Below are positions 43,669 through 52,659 of a stretch of DNA of 64,000 bases, piece after piece. The stretch covers positions 4,030,001 to 4,094,000 of the forward strand of contig CP019169.1 in the NCBI GenBank assembly GCA_001953215.1, read 5' to 3'. The translations under genes and the position numbers were made by a program. Under the pieces are notes generated by a model. That model worked only from the letters and a program-made list of their open reading frames with translations, made no database searches and was not told where the DNA came from. Each line of letters opens with the position of its first letter. Within the stretch, counting starts at the first letter, position 1. Origin of the DNA: Betaproteobacteria bacterium GR16-43. GTDB lineage: Bacteria; Pseudomonadota; Gammaproteobacteria; Burkholderiales; Usitatibacteraceae.

Positions 43669-45381
43669 CTACGAAGGTCGTGCCGCCGTCTTTCCCTTGC
43701 CCTTCGCCGTTGGTGTACCCGTAGCCCGCGCGTTTTGCAACATCTCGGCCGCGTGGCGCCGGGTGGTTTCGGTCAGCGTGAGGCCGCCCAGCATGCGGGC
43801 CACCTCGTCGATACGCTCCTCGGGATCGAGCGGCTGCACCGCCGCGACCGTGCCGCGCGGACCGGGGCGCTTGGCCACGCGGAACTGCGAACGCGCATGC
43901 GAGGCGACCTGCGCCAGGTGCGTGACGCACAGGACCTGGTGGTGGCCGGAGAGCGATTGCAGCAACTGGCCCACGATCTCCGCCACGCCGCCGCCGATGC
44001 CCGAATCGACTTCGTCGAACACGAGCGTCGGGACCGAGGCGCGGCCCGAAAGCAGGACCTGGATGGCGAGCGACAGGCGCGAGAGCTCGCCGCCCGAAGC
44101 CGCACGCGAGAGCGGTGCCAGCGGCTGGCCCGCATGCGCGGCCACCTGCAGCTCGACCGATTCGAGTCCGCCGGACGTGGGCTCCTCCAGAGGCTCGAGG
44201 GCCACGGCCAGGCGCCCGCCTTCCATGGCGAGGCGCTGCATGGTCTTGGTCACTTCGCCGCCGAGCTTGCGCGCCGCCTCGCGACGCGACTTCGACAGCG
44301 CCTGCGCCACTTCGCGGAATTGGGCCAGCGCGGCCGCTTCCTGCTCGCGCAACTGCTCGAGGCTCTCCTCGCCACCCAGCTCGGCCAGGCGGGCCTTGCG
44401 CTCTTCGAGCGCCTCCGGGATGCGCGCGGGTTCGACGCGATACTTGCGCGCCGCGTCGTGCACGTCGCGCAGGCGGCGATCGAGCGCGGCCAGGCGCGCG
44501 GGATCGACCTCGAGTTTCTGCAGGTAGCGGCGCAACTGGTGGGCCGCTTCCGTGGCATGCACGCTCGCGGCCTGGAGGTCGCGCAGGGCTTCCTCGAGAT
44601 CCGGATCGAGCCGCGCGGCCTCGGTGAGTTGCGCGGCCGCATGCGACAACACGGACGTGGCCGCACTCTCCGATTCGTCGATGCCTTCGACGCAGGCCTG
44701 GACGGTGTCGATCAACTCCTGGCCATGGGCCAGGCGCCGATGCGCGGCCTCCTCTTCGATCCACGTGGCGGCGTCGAAGGCGAGGGCTTCGAGGTCGCGG
44801 ATTTCGTGGGCGAGCATCTCGCGCTCGCGGGCCGACGTGGCCTGGGCGCCCTCGCGCACGGCGCGCTGCTCGGCCAGGCGCTTCCAGTGCCCGAAGCGCT
44901 TCGCGGTTTCGCGCGCCTCGGCCTCGTGGCCCCCGAAGGCATCGACCAGGTCGCGCTGCGCGTCGCGGCGCAGCAGGAGCTGGTGTTCGTGCTGGCCGTG
45001 GATGTCGAGCAACAGCCCGCCCAGCTCGCGTAGCTGCGCCACGGTGGCCGGCCGGCCGTTCACGAAGGCGCGCGAGCGGCCCGAGAGATCGACCGTGCGC
45101 CGCAGCAGGCAGGCATCGCCTTCATCGAGGTCGTTGGCCGCGAGCCATTCGCGCGCAGGCGTGGTGGCGGCCAGGTCGAAATCGGCGACGACTTCGGCAC
45201 GTTCGGCGCCCGTGCGCACCACGCCCGATTCGGCACGGCCGCCGAGTGCCAGCGCCAGCGCATCGATGAGGATCGATTTCCCCGCGCCCGTCTCGCCGGT
45301 GAGCGTGGTGAAGCCCGGGCCCAGCTCGAGTTCGAGCCGGTCGACGATGACGTAATCCCGGATGGAGAGGACGCGAAGCAC
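43669..45381 (-). CDS. recN: DNA repair protein RecN
   Basis: A 570-residue SMC-like ATPase that acts early in double-strand break repair. N-terminal Walker A (TGETGAGKSILIDAL), DIHGQHEHQLLL, a long antiparallel coiled-coil region between about 165 and 380, and the C-terminal LSRAASGGELSRLSLAIQVLL signature with VFDEVDSGIGG Walker B and THLAQVASHA. The start is a GTG at 45381, which gives the usual LRVLSIRDYVIVDRLELEL opening. It lies 10 nt after nadK. Confidence 0.95.
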   Translation of the reverse strand: MLRVLSIRDYVIVDRLELELGPGFTTLTGETGAGKSILIDALALALGGRAESGVVRTGAERAEVVADFDLAATTPAREWLAANDLDEGDACLLRRTVDLSGRSRAFVNGRPATVAQLRELGGLLLDIHGQHEHQLLLRRDAQRDLVDAFGGHEAEARETAKRFGHWKRLAEQRAVREGAQATSAREREMLAHEIRDLEALAFDAATWIEEEAAHRRLAHGQELIDTVQACVEGIDESESAATSVLSHAAAQLTEAARLDPDLEEALRDLQAASVHATEAAHQLRRYLQKLEVDPARLAALDRRLRDVHDAARKYRVEPARIPEALEERKARLAELGGEESLEQLREQEAAALAQFREVAQALSKSRREAARKLGGEVTKTMQRLAMEGGRLAVALEPLEEPTSGGLESVELQVAAHAGQPLAPLSRAASGGELSRLSLAIQVLLSGRASVPTLVFDEVDSGIGGGVAEIVGQLLQSLSGHHQVLCVTHLAQVASHARSQFRVAKRPGPRGTVAAVQPLDPEERIDEVARMLGGLTLTETTRRHAAEMLQNARATGTPTAKGKGKTAARPS

Positions 45382-45391
45382 TAGAGGTTCA

Positions 45392-46273
45392 CTAGGTGTT
45401 GCGCTCGTTCCAGTGCAACTTGTTGCGCAGCATCGAGAAGTACCGGTAGTTCGGCGGATGCAGCAGGATGGCGGGCTTGGGGGCGGCGAGCACGCACACG
45501 ATGTCGCCCAGCTCGAGGGTCTTGTGCGACTGCACATCGAAATTCACGCGCGCTTCGTCGCCGCGGATCATCATGATCTCGATGCGCGATTCGCTGCGGA
45601 TCGCCACCGGCCGGTTGGAGAGCGTGTGCGGCGAGATGGGCACCAGGGCCAGGGCCGAAAGGGCCGGATGCAGGATCGGCCCCCCCGCGGAAAGCGCGTA
45701 GGCCGTCGAACCCGTGGGCGTGGCGACGATCAAACCGTCTCCGCGTAGCGTATAAATGAATTCTCCATCCACGTTCACCGAGAACTCGATCATGCTGCCC
45801 GCCGAACCCCGGCTCACCACGATGTCGTTCATCGCGAAGGTGGAGAAGAACTTCTTCCCGCCCCGCATGACCGTGCCTTCGAGGAGCGTGCGGTTCTCGC
45901 TGGAGTACTCGCCGTCGAGGATCGAATCGATGCCGGGGCCGATGCGGTCGGCCTGGATGTCCGTGAGGAACCCGAGGCGCCCCAGGTTCACCCCCACCAG
46001 CGGAACCCCGTGGGGAGCCATGGTGCGCGCGCAGGAGATGAGCGACCCATCCCCGCCGACGACGATGGCGATGTCCACCTTGCCCGGCAGGTCCTCCAGC
46101 GGGTGCGTTTCGTCCGGCTTGGCCTTGACGGCCGCGGAGGTGCGCGGATCCATGAGGATCTTCACGCCGCGGCGGCGAAGCGTGGCCGAAAGCAGGTCCA
46201 GCGCGGGGACGGTGGCGGCGTCGCTCTTGCCGACGACCGCGGCAGTCTTGAAGGTGGCGGGCATGGACGCCAT
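45392..46273 (-). CDS. nadK: NAD kinase
   Basis: A 293-residue enzyme that phosphorylates NAD to NADP. Landmarks: IVVGGDGSLISCARTMA (GGDG), GVNLGRLGFLTDI, MNDIVVSRGSAGSMIEFSV, LRGDGLIVATPTGSTAYALSAGGPI. Two start codons are possible (46273 or 46264); neither has a clear ribosome binding site. It is divergent from hrcA, and nadK-recN adjacency is standard in beta- and gammaproteobacteria. Confidence 0.96.
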   Translation of the reverse strand: MASMPATFKTAAVVGKSDAATVPALDLLSATLRRRGVKILMDPRTSAAVKAKPDETHPLEDLPGKVDIAIVVGGDGSLISCARTMAPHGVPLVGVNLGRLGFLTDIQADRIGPGIDSILDGEYSSENRTLLEGTVMRGGKKFFSTFAMNDIVVSRGSAGSMIEFSVNVDGEFIYTLRGDGLIVATPTGSTAYALSAGGPILHPALSALALVPISPHTLSNRPVAIRSESRIEIMMIRGDEARVNFDVQSHKTLELGDIVCVLAAPKPAILLHPPNYRYFSMLRNKLHWNERNT

Positions 46274-46294
46274 TAAAACATGAACGCTTTTTTG

Positions 46295-46300
46295 TAGAAT
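46295..46300 (+). promoter_or_regulatory. -10-like element just before hrcA
   Basis: TAGAAT at 46295-46300 is one base from TATAAT and lies only 6 nt before the hrcA ATG, so a transcript starting at the normal distance would begin at or next to the ATG. A weak -35 (TTAAAA, 46273-46278) is 16 nt upstream. Confidence 0.4.
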
Positions 46301-46306
46301 GCCTCC

Positions 46307-47317
46307 ATGCTGAGTGATCGCGCGCAGAGCCTGCTGAAGATCCTGGTCGAGCGCTACATCGTCGACGGCCAGCCCGTGGGATCCCGGGCGCTGTCGCGTT
46401 TTTCGTCCCTCGAGCTCTCGCCGGCCACCATTCGCAACGTGATGGCCGATCTCGAGGAGATGGGCTTCGTGGCGAGCCCGCACACCTCCTCGGGCCGCGT
46501 GCCCACGCCGAAGGGCTACCGCTTCTTCGTCGACACCCTGCTCACCGTGCAGCCCCTGGAAGAGGTGGAGCGCGCGCAATTGAGCGAGCGCGTGGTCCCC
46601 GACGACACGCACCGCGTGGTGACGGCGGCCTCGCAACTGCTTTCGGACCTCACGCACTTCGCGGGCGTGGTGGTCGCACCCCGGCGGCGCGGAGCGGCGC
46701 TCCGGCACGTGGAGTTCATCCGCCTGGGCGAGAAGCGCGTGCTGCTGATCTTCGTGGCCTCCGACGGCGAGGTGCAGAACCGCGTGCTGGTGACCGACCG
46801 CGCCTACAGCCCGGCGCAGCTCCAGCAGGCCGCCAACTACATCAACCAGAACTACGCGGGGATGGACATCGATGTCCTCCACCAGCGCATCCGCGGCGAA
46901 CTGCTCGACCTGCACCGCGACATCTCCACGCTCATGAAGGCGGCCGTGGAAGCCGGCAGCGAGGCGCTCATGGAAGGCCGCGAGGACATGGTGATCTCGG
47001 GCGGCCCGAACCTGCTCGACATCTCCTCGGACCTGCAGCGGCTCCGCGGGCTCTTCGACCTCTTCGAGACGAAGACGCAATTGATGGACCTCCTGGAACG
47101 CTGCCAGGTGGCCGACGGCGTGAAGATCTTCATCGGCGGGGAGTCGCAGCTCGTGCCCCTCGACGAGTTCTCCATCGTCACCGCGCCTTACGAAGTCGAC
47201 GGCCGCGTGATGGGAACGGTGGGCGTGATCGGCCCCACGCGCATGGCCTACGAACGGGTGATCCCGATCGTGGACGTGACGGCGAAGCTGGTTTCCTCCG
47301 CGTTGTCGCAAAACTAG
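46307..47317 (+). CDS. hrcA: Heat-inducible transcription repressor HrcA
   Basis: A 336-residue repressor of class I heat-shock genes that binds CIRCE. N-terminal winged helix (LVERYIVDGQPVGSRAL, SPATIRNVMADLEEMGF, HTSSGRVPTPKGYRFFVD) and C-terminal GAF-like domain with DGRVMGTVGVIGPTRMAYERVI. Length normal. No CIRCE element was seen in front of hrcA, grpE or dnaK here; its target may be groESL elsewhere. Confidence 0.96.
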   Translation: MLSDRAQSLLKILVERYIVDGQPVGSRALSRFSSLELSPATIRNVMADLEEMGFVASPHTSSGRVPTPKGYRFFVDTLLTVQPLEEVERAQLSERVVPDDTHRVVTAASQLLSDLTHFAGVVVAPRRRGAALRHVEFIRLGEKRVLLIFVASDGEVQNRVLVTDRAYSPAQLQQAANYINQNYAGMDIDVLHQRIRGELLDLHRDISTLMKAAVEAGSEALMEGREDMVISGGPNLLDISSDLQRLRGLFDLFETKTQLMDLLERCQVADGVKIFIGGESQLVPLDEFSIVTAPYEVDGRVMGTVGVIGPTRMAYERVIPIVDVTAKLVSSALSQN

Positions 47318-48328
47318 GTGCCCTCCTCCCCCAAGACCGGCGTGCTGCTGGTGAACCTCGGCACGCCCGACGAACCCACGCCGGGGGCCGTGCGCCGATA
47401 CCTGCGCCAGTTTCTCTCCGACCCGCGCGTGGTCGAGCTGCCGCGGGCCGTGTGGCTGCCGCTGCTCTACCTCGTGGTGCTGCCCTTCCGCCCGGCCAAG
47501 ACCGCGAAGAAGTACGCCGCCATCTGGATGAACGACGGATCGCCGCTGCGCGTTTACACGGCGCGCCAGTCGCAACTGCTGCGCGGCTACCTGGGCGAGC
47601 GCTTCAAGTCGCAGGTGCAGGTGGCGTTCGCGATGCGCTACGGCCAGCCTTCCATCGCGGCGGGCCTGGCCGAGCTCGCGGAGAAGTCCTGCGAACGCGT
47701 GCTGGTCATCCCGCTGTACCCGCAGTACGCCGGCAGCACCACCGGCAGCGTGAGCGATGCGGTGCACGCCGCGGCCAAGCGCATGAAGAACGCGCCCAAG
47801 GTGGCCGTGGTGCGCGACTTCCACGACCACCCCGCCTACGTGAAGGCCGTGGCGAAGAACGTGAACGAGTACTGGATGAAGCACGGCCGCCCCGACAAGC
47901 TGGTGATGAGCTTCCACGGCATTCCCAAGGCGGTGGCCGAACGCGGCGACCCGTACGTGGACCAGTGCAAGCGCACGGCGGAGCTGATCGCCATCGAACT
48001 GGGCTGGAACGACGCCCGCACGCTGGTCACGTTCCAGTCGCGTTTCGGCAAGGCGGAGTGGGTGAAGCCCTACACGCAGGAAACGCTCGAGAAACTCGGT
48101 GCGAACAAGACGGCGCGCGTCGACGTGATCTGCCCCGGATTCGCCGCCGACTGCCTCGAGACGCTCGAGGAGATCTCGATGGAAGTGCGCGACGCCTTCA
48201 AGGCCGCGGGCGGGCGCGACTTCCACTACATCCCGACCACCAACGACACCCCGGCCTTCATGACGGCGCTGGCCGCCCTCACCCAGGAGAAGCTCCATGC
48301 TGACTCTGATCGCACGCTGGCTCCTTAA
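47318..48328 (+). CDS. hemH: Ferrochelatase
   Basis: A 336-residue enzyme that inserts ferrous iron into protoporphyrin IX, the last step of heme synthesis. GVLLVNLGTPDEPTPGAVRRYLRQFLSDPRVVELPR opens the protein; SFHGIPKAVAERGDPY carries the catalytic His, and FQSRFGKAEWVKPYT and CPGFAADCLETLEEI are conserved. It starts at a GTG immediately after the hrcA stop, so it is probably coupled. Its 3' end overlaps a holin-like gene by 32 nt. Confidence 0.95.
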   Translation: MPSSPKTGVLLVNLGTPDEPTPGAVRRYLRQFLSDPRVVELPRAVWLPLLYLVVLPFRPAKTAKKYAAIWMNDGSPLRVYTARQSQLLRGYLGERFKSQVQVAFAMRYGQPSIAAGLAELAEKSCERVLVIPLYPQYAGSTTGSVSDAVHAAAKRMKNAPKVAVVRDFHDHPAYVKAVAKNVNEYWMKHGRPDKLVMSFHGIPKAVAERGDPYVDQCKRTAELIAIELGWNDARTLVTFQSRFGKAEWVKPYTQETLEKLGANKTARVDVICPGFAADCLETLEEISMEVRDAFKAAGGRDFHYIPTTNDTPAFMTALAALTQEKLHADSDRTLAP

Positions 48329-48650
48329 CGCCGCCGCGCTGCTGCTCGTGGCCTACCTGTATTCGGGCGTGGTGGTGACGAGCTTCGTCGCCGCCCTCGT
48401 CGCCGCGCTGGTGCTGGGCCTCGTGAACGCGGTGATCCGCCCCATCCTCATCCTGCTCACGCTGCCGGTCACGATCCTCACCCTCGGGCTCTTCATCTTC
48501 GTGATCAACGCCCTGATGTTCTGGCTGGTGGCGACCGTGGTGGGCGGATTCGCGGTCACCGGCTTCGTCGCAGCGCTGGTGGGCTCGGTGCTCTACAGCG
48601 TGCTCACGACGCTCATCAGCTGGCTGGTTTTCAGCAAATCCGCGAAGTAA
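48297..48650 (+). CDS. Phage-holin-family small membrane protein
   Basis: A 117-residue protein with four hydrophobic segments (about 5-20, 22-48, 50-77, 80-110), matching the holin superfamily IV (DUF/Phage_holin_4_2) pattern: NAVIRPILILLTLPVTILTLGLFIFVINALMFWL. These are usually chromosomal membrane proteins of unknown function rather than lysis proteins. Starts within hemH; expression is probably coupled to it. Confidence 0.85.
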   Translation: MLTLIARWLLNAAALLLVAYLYSGVVVTSFVAALVAALVLGLVNAVIRPILILLTLPVTILTLGLFIFVINALMFWLVATVVGGFAVTGFVAALVGSVLYSVLTTLISWLVFSKSAK

Positions 48651-48653
48651 CCC

Positions 48654-48681
48654 CTTGAATTGTCGGATTTCAACCCCACTT
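48654..48681 (+). promoter_or_regulatory. Sigma-32 heat-shock promoter of grpE-dnaK-dnaJ
   Basis: CTTGAA (48654-48659), 14 nt, then CCCCACTT (48674-48681): a close fit to the sigma-32 consensus CTTGAAA-N13/15-CCCCATNT. It lies about 35 nt before the grpE GTG. Confidence 0.85.
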
Positions 48682-48715
48682 GATTGCAAACATCTGTTTT
48701 TAATGGAGAATCTAC

Positions 48716-49276
48716 GTGGGGGTGAACGAATTTCCCGCCGGCCAGGAGGGCGGAACGGCGCCGGCTGACGAAATCCCGTCCGGGACCGTCGAAGGCCGCA
48801 TCGCCGAACTCGAAGGCCGCCTCGCGGCCGCCGTCGAGGATGGCAACAAACATCGTGAAGAGTGGCTGCGCGCCAAGGCCGAGACGGAGAACGTCCGCCG
48901 CCGCGCCGGCGAGGATGTCTCCAAGGCCCACAAGTTCGGCGTCGAATCCTTCGCCGCCGCGCTGCTCGGAGTGAAGGACAGCCTGGATACCGCCCTCGCC
49001 GTCGAGACCGCTTCGATCGAGGCGCTCAAGTCCGGCGTGGAACTCACCGCGCGCCAGCTCGATGCGGTGTTCGAGAAGTTCGGCCTGAAGGCCATCACCC
49101 CGGAAGCCGGCGAAAAATTCGATCCGCACCGCCACCAGGCGATCAGCCAGGTCGAGAGCGCGCAGGACCCCAATACCGTCGTCGCGACGCTGCAGAAGGG
49201 CTTCGCGTTGCACGAGCGCGTGGTGCGCCCGGCGCTCGTCACGGTCGCCAAGGCCATTGAAAAGCAGCCTGAATAA
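48716..49276 (+). CDS. grpE: Nucleotide exchange factor GrpE
   Basis: A 186-residue DnaK co-chaperone. Long N-terminal helix ([42 protein letters not shown]) and the C-terminal beta domain ([45 protein letters not shown]). Starts at GTG 48716 behind GGAGA (48704-48708). It leads the chaperone operon downstream of a sigma-32 promoter. Confidence 0.95.
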   Translation: MGVNEFPAGQEGGTAPADEIPSGTVEGRIAELEGRLAAAVEDGNKHREEWLRAKAETENVRRRAGEDVSKAHKFGVESFAAALLGVKDSLDTALAVETASIEALKSGVELTARQLDAVFEKFGLKAITPEAGEKFDPHRHQAISQVESAQDPNTVVATLQKGFALHERVVRPALVTVAKAIEKQPE

Positions 49277-49320
49277 CCCTATTTCAAGAACAAGTTAAAG
49301 ACATTCACGGGACTACGAAC

Positions 49321-51279
49321 ATGGCAAAGATCATCGGCATCGACCTCGGCACCACCAACTCCTGCGTCGCCATCATGGAGGGCGGCAAGCCCAAGGTCAT
49401 CGAGAACAGCGAAGGCGCGCGCACCACGCCGTCGATCGTCGCGTATGCGGACAACGACGAGATCCTCGTGGGTGCCCCCGCCAAGCGCCAGGCCGTCACC
49501 AACGCGAAGAACACCGTCTTCGCGGTGAAGCGCCTCATCGGCCGCAAGTTCGACGAGAAGGAAGTGCAGAAGGACATCGGCCTGATGCCCTACGCCATCC
49601 AGAAAGCGGACAACGGCGACGCGTGGGTCGAGATCCGCGGCAAGAAGATCGCGCCGCAGCAGGTCTCCGCCGAAGTGCTGCGCAAGATGAAGAAGACGGC
49701 CGAGGACTACCTCGGGGAGCCGGTCACGGAAGCCGTGATCACGGTGCCCGCCTACTTCAACGACTCGCAGCGCCAGGCCACCAAGGACGCGGGCCGCATC
49801 GCGGGCCTCGAGGTGAAGCGCATCATCAACGAGCCCACCGCGGCGGCGCTCGCCTTCGGCCTGGACAAGCAGGAAGGCGACCGCAAGATCGCGGTCTATG
49901 ACCTGGGCGGCGGCACGTTCGACATCTCGATCATCGAGATCGCGAACGTCGACGGCGAGCACCAGTTCGAGGTGCTCTCCACCAACGGCGACACGTTCCT
50001 GGGCGGCGAGGACTTCGACCAGCGCGTGATCGACTACATCGTCGACGAATTCAAGAAGCAGAACGGCCTCGACCTCTCGAAGGACGCGATCGCCCTGCAG
50101 CGCATCAAGAGCGCCGCCGAGCGCGCGAAGATCGAGCTGTCGTCCAGCCAGCAGACCGAAGTGCGCGAACCGTACATCGCGATGGCCAACGGCGCCCCGG
50201 CGCACCTCGAGATGAAGCTCACGCGCGCGAAATTCGAGTCGCTCGTGGACGAGCTCATCGACCGCACCATCAAGCCGTGCGAAGTCGCGCTCAAGGACTC
50301 GGGCCTGAAGCTCTCCGACATCTCCGACGTGATCCTCGTCGGCGGCATGACGCGCATGCCGAAGGTGCAGGAGAAGGTGAAGGAATTCTTCGGCAAGGAA
50401 CCGCGCAAGGACGTGAACCCGGACGAAGCGGTCGCCGTCGGCGCCGCGGTGCAGGGCGGCGTGCTGCAAGGCGACGTGAAGGACGTCCTCCTGCTCGACG
50501 TGACGCCGCTGTCGCTCGGCATCGAGACGCTGGGTGGCGTGATGACCAAGCTGATCCAGAAGAACACCACCATCCCGACCAAGGCCCAGCAGGTGTTCTC
50601 GACGGCCGAAGACGGCCAGAACGCGGTGACCATCCACGTGCTGCAGGGCGAACGCGACATCTCCAAGGGCAACAAGAGCCTCGGCCAGTTCAACCTCGAG
50701 GGCATCGCCCCCGCGCCGCGCGGCATGCCGCAGATCGAGGTGCAGTTCGACATCGACGCGAACGGCATCATGCACGTGTCGGCGAAGGACAAGGCCACCG
50801 GCAAGGAGAACAAGATCACCATCAAGTCGAACTCCGGCCTCACCGAGGCGGAGATCCAGCAGATGGTGAAGGACGCGGAGACGCACGCCGACGAGGACAA
50901 GAAGCAGCTGGAGCTCGTCACCGCCCGCAACCAGGGCGAGGCGCTGGCGCACTCGATCCGCAAGTCGCTCGGCGAGTACGGCGACAAGCTCGAGGCCGGC
51001 GAGAAGGACGCGATCGAAGCCGCCATCAAGGATCTCGAGGGCGTCGTGAAGGGCGAGGACCTCGCCGCGATCGAGTCGAAGACGCAGGCGCTCGCCACCG
51101 CTTCGCAGAAGCTGGGCGAAAAGGTCTACGCGGACCAGCAGGCGAAGGCGCAGGCTTCGGCCGGTGCCGCGCCGGGCGCGCAGGCGCAGGGTGCCGCCGC
51201 CCCCGGAGCCGACGCGAAGGACCAGGGCAACGTGGTCGACGCGGAGTTCACCGAAGTGAAGGACAAGAAGTCGGCTTGA
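49321..51279 (+). CDS. dnaK: Molecular chaperone DnaK (Hsp70)
   Basis: A 652-residue ATPase chaperone. N-terminal nucleotide-binding domain ([48 protein letters not shown]), interdomain linker [18 protein letters not shown], substrate-binding beta-sandwich and helical lid, and the conserved C-terminus [11 protein letters not shown]. Full length. It is 44 nt after grpE and followed by a terminator-like hairpin before dnaJ. Confidence 0.98.
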   Translation: MAKIIGIDLGTTNSCVAIMEGGKPKVIENSEGARTTPSIVAYADNDEILVGAPAKRQAVTNAKNTVFAVKRLIGRKFDEKEVQKDIGLMPYAIQKADNGDAWVEIRGKKIAPQQVSAEVLRKMKKTAEDYLGEPVTEAVITVPAYFNDSQRQATKDAGRIAGLEVKRIINEPTAAALAFGLDKQEGDRKIAVYDLGGGTFDISIIEIANVDGEHQFEVLSTNGDTFLGGEDFDQRVIDYIVDEFKKQNGLDLSKDAIALQRIKSAAERAKIELSSSQQTEVREPYIAMANGAPAHLEMKLTRAKFESLVDELIDRTIKPCEVALKDSGLKLSDISDVILVGGMTRMPKVQEKVKEFFGKEPRKDVNPDEAVAVGAAVQGGVLQGDVKDVLLLDVTPLSLGIETLGGVMTKLIQKNTTIPTKAQQVFSTAEDGQNAVTIHVLQGERDISKGNKSLGQFNLEGIAPAPRGMPQIEVQFDIDANGIMHVSAKDKATGKENKITIKSNSGLTEAEIQQMVKDAETHADEDKKQLELVTARNQGEALAHSIRKSLGEYGDKLEAGEKDAIEAAIKDLEGVVKGEDLAAIESKTQALATASQKLGEKVYADQQAKAQASAGAAPGAQAQGAAAPGADAKDQGNVVDAEFTEVKDKKSA

Positions 51280-51303
51280 GCACTTCGACAAACTGAGGAT
51301 CAC

Positions 51304-51332
51304 GGGGCCGCGTCGCGAGACACGGCCCCTTT
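51304..51332 (+). terminator. Terminator-like hairpin after dnaK
   Basis: GGGGCCG (51304-51310) pairs with CGGCCCC (51323-51329), extendable by three pairs past one mismatch, and is followed by TTT. It may attenuate transcription into dnaJ. Confidence 0.7.
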
Positions 51333-51357
51333 GTCATTTCGCCCTCTCCTGCTTTCT

Positions 51358-51390
51358 CCCTCTCCCTTGGGAGAGGGTCAGGGGTGAGGG
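51358..51390. repeat. REP-like GGGAGAGGG repeat in the dnaK-dnaJ spacer
   Basis: CCCTCTCCC (51358-51366) and GGGAGAGGG (51369-51377) form a 9-bp perfect stem with a TT loop, followed by TCAGGGGTGAGGG. This composite is a dispersed intergenic repeat in many proteobacteria (general knowledge). No second copy was seen in the window. Confidence 0.7.
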
Positions 51391-51416
51391 TCAGCGGCAG
51401 GGGAGAGGACTAAGGC

Positions 51417-52550
51417 ATGGCCACGAAGCGCGACTACTACGAAGTGCTCGGCGTGAACAAGGACGCCTCCGACGAGGAGATCAAGAAGGCGTACCGCAAG
51501 CTCGCGATGAAGCACCACCCCGACCGCAATCCGGACAGCAAGGATGCGGAGGAGAAGTTCAAGGAAGCCAAGGAAGCGTACGAGATGCTCTCGGACGCGG
51601 AGAAGCGTCGCGCCTATGACGCCTACGGCCACGCGGGCGTGAACCCGCAGATGGGTGGCGGCGAGGGCGGCCCCGGCTTCGGGGGCGGTTTCGCCGAGGC
51701 CTTCGGCGACATCTTCGGCGACATCTTCGGCGCGGGCGGCGGCGGGCGTGCGCGCTCCAACGTCTATCGCGGCGCCGACCTGCGCTACAACCTCGAGATC
51801 GCCCTGGAACAAGCGGCGCGCGGCACCGAAACCAAGATCCGCATCCCCGCCATGGAGGAGTGCGAGGTCTGCCACGGCTCGGGTGCGAAGCCCGGGACGC
51901 AGGCCAAGACGTGCTCCACTTGTAACGGCGGCGGCACCGTGCGGCTTTCGCAGGGGTTCTTCTCGATCCAGCAGACCTGCCCCACCTGCCACGGCACGGG
52001 CAAGCAGATCACCGATCCCTGCACCGCCTGCCGGGGCGCGGGCCGGGTGAAGAAGCACAAGACGCTGCAGGTGAAGATCCCGTCGGGGATCGACGAGGGA
52101 GACCGCATCCGCCTGTCCGGCGAGGGCGAGGCGGGCGTGAACGGCGGCCCGCCGGGCGACCTCTACGTCGTGATCCACCTGAAGGAGCACTCGGTCTTCC
52201 ACCGCGAGGGCGACGACCTGCATTGCGAAATGCCGGTCAGCTTCACGCTCGCCGCGCTCGGTGGCGAGATCGACATTCCCACGCTGGACGGCCACGCGAA
52301 GATCAAGGTTCCGCCCGAGACCCAGACGGGCCAGGTGTTCCGCCTGCGCGGCAAGGGGATCAAGGGCGTGCGCTCCACCTACCCCGGCGACCTCCTGTGC
52401 CAGGTGGCCATCGAAACGCCCGTGAAACTCACCGACCGCCAGAAGGAATTGCTGCGCGAAATGGAGGAAATCAACAAGCGCGACGGCGACCGCCACAGCC
52501 CGCGGGCCAAGTCCTTCATGGCAAAAATGCGTGAATTCTTCGCGGGTTAG
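51417..52550 (+). CDS. dnaJ: Chaperone protein DnaJ
   Basis: A 377-residue co-chaperone that delivers substrate to DnaK and stimulates its ATPase. J-domain with HPD at residues 34-36, Gly/Phe-rich region ([21 protein letters not shown]), four zinc-binding CxxCxGxG motifs ([32 protein letters not shown]) and the C-terminal substrate-binding domains. Complete type I DnaJ. Confidence 0.98.
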   Translation: MATKRDYYEVLGVNKDASDEEIKKAYRKLAMKHHPDRNPDSKDAEEKFKEAKEAYEMLSDAEKRRAYDAYGHAGVNPQMGGGEGGPGFGGGFAEAFGDIFGDIFGAGGGGRARSNVYRGADLRYNLEIALEQAARGTETKIRIPAMEECEVCHGSGAKPGTQAKTCSTCNGGGTVRLSQGFFSIQQTCPTCHGTGKQITDPCTACRGAGRVKKHKTLQVKIPSGIDEGDRIRLSGEGEAGVNGGPPGDLYVVIHLKEHSVFHREGDDLHCEMPVSFTLAALGGEIDIPTLDGHAKIKVPPETQTGQVFRLRGKGIKGVRSTYPGDLLCQVAIETPVKLTDRQKELLREMEEINKRDGDRHSPRAKSFMAKMREFFAG

Positions 52551-52577
52551 CGTTACAAGCGGGTTCCCGATGTAATA

Positions 52578-52605
52578 GGCAGGGGGCTTCACATCTCCCC
52601 CTGCC
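52578..52605. terminator. Hairpin after dnaJ
   Basis: GGCAGGGGG (52578-52586) and CCCCCTGCC (52597-52605) form a perfect 9-bp stem with a 10-nt loop; no T-run follows. Confidence 0.55.
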
Positions 52606-52659
52606 GGGCGGATGATTAGTTTCGGCTTATAGAAGAAACATCCCCCGTCGGAGGACCCC

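Noticed and set aside
46274-48298. Long minus-strand extension upstream of nadK (total 968 codons)
   Set aside because: Antisense to hrcA and hemH; nadK homology begins only at the ATG near 46273.
48297-48650. Prophage remnant suggested by the holin-family gene
   Set aside because: No other phage genes nearby; such proteins are commonly chromosomal, and the gene is embedded in a stable operon.
48651-48716. CIRCE operator upstream of grpE
   Set aside because: No TTAGCACTC-N9-GAGTGCTAA-like sequence is present; the site fits sigma-32 instead.
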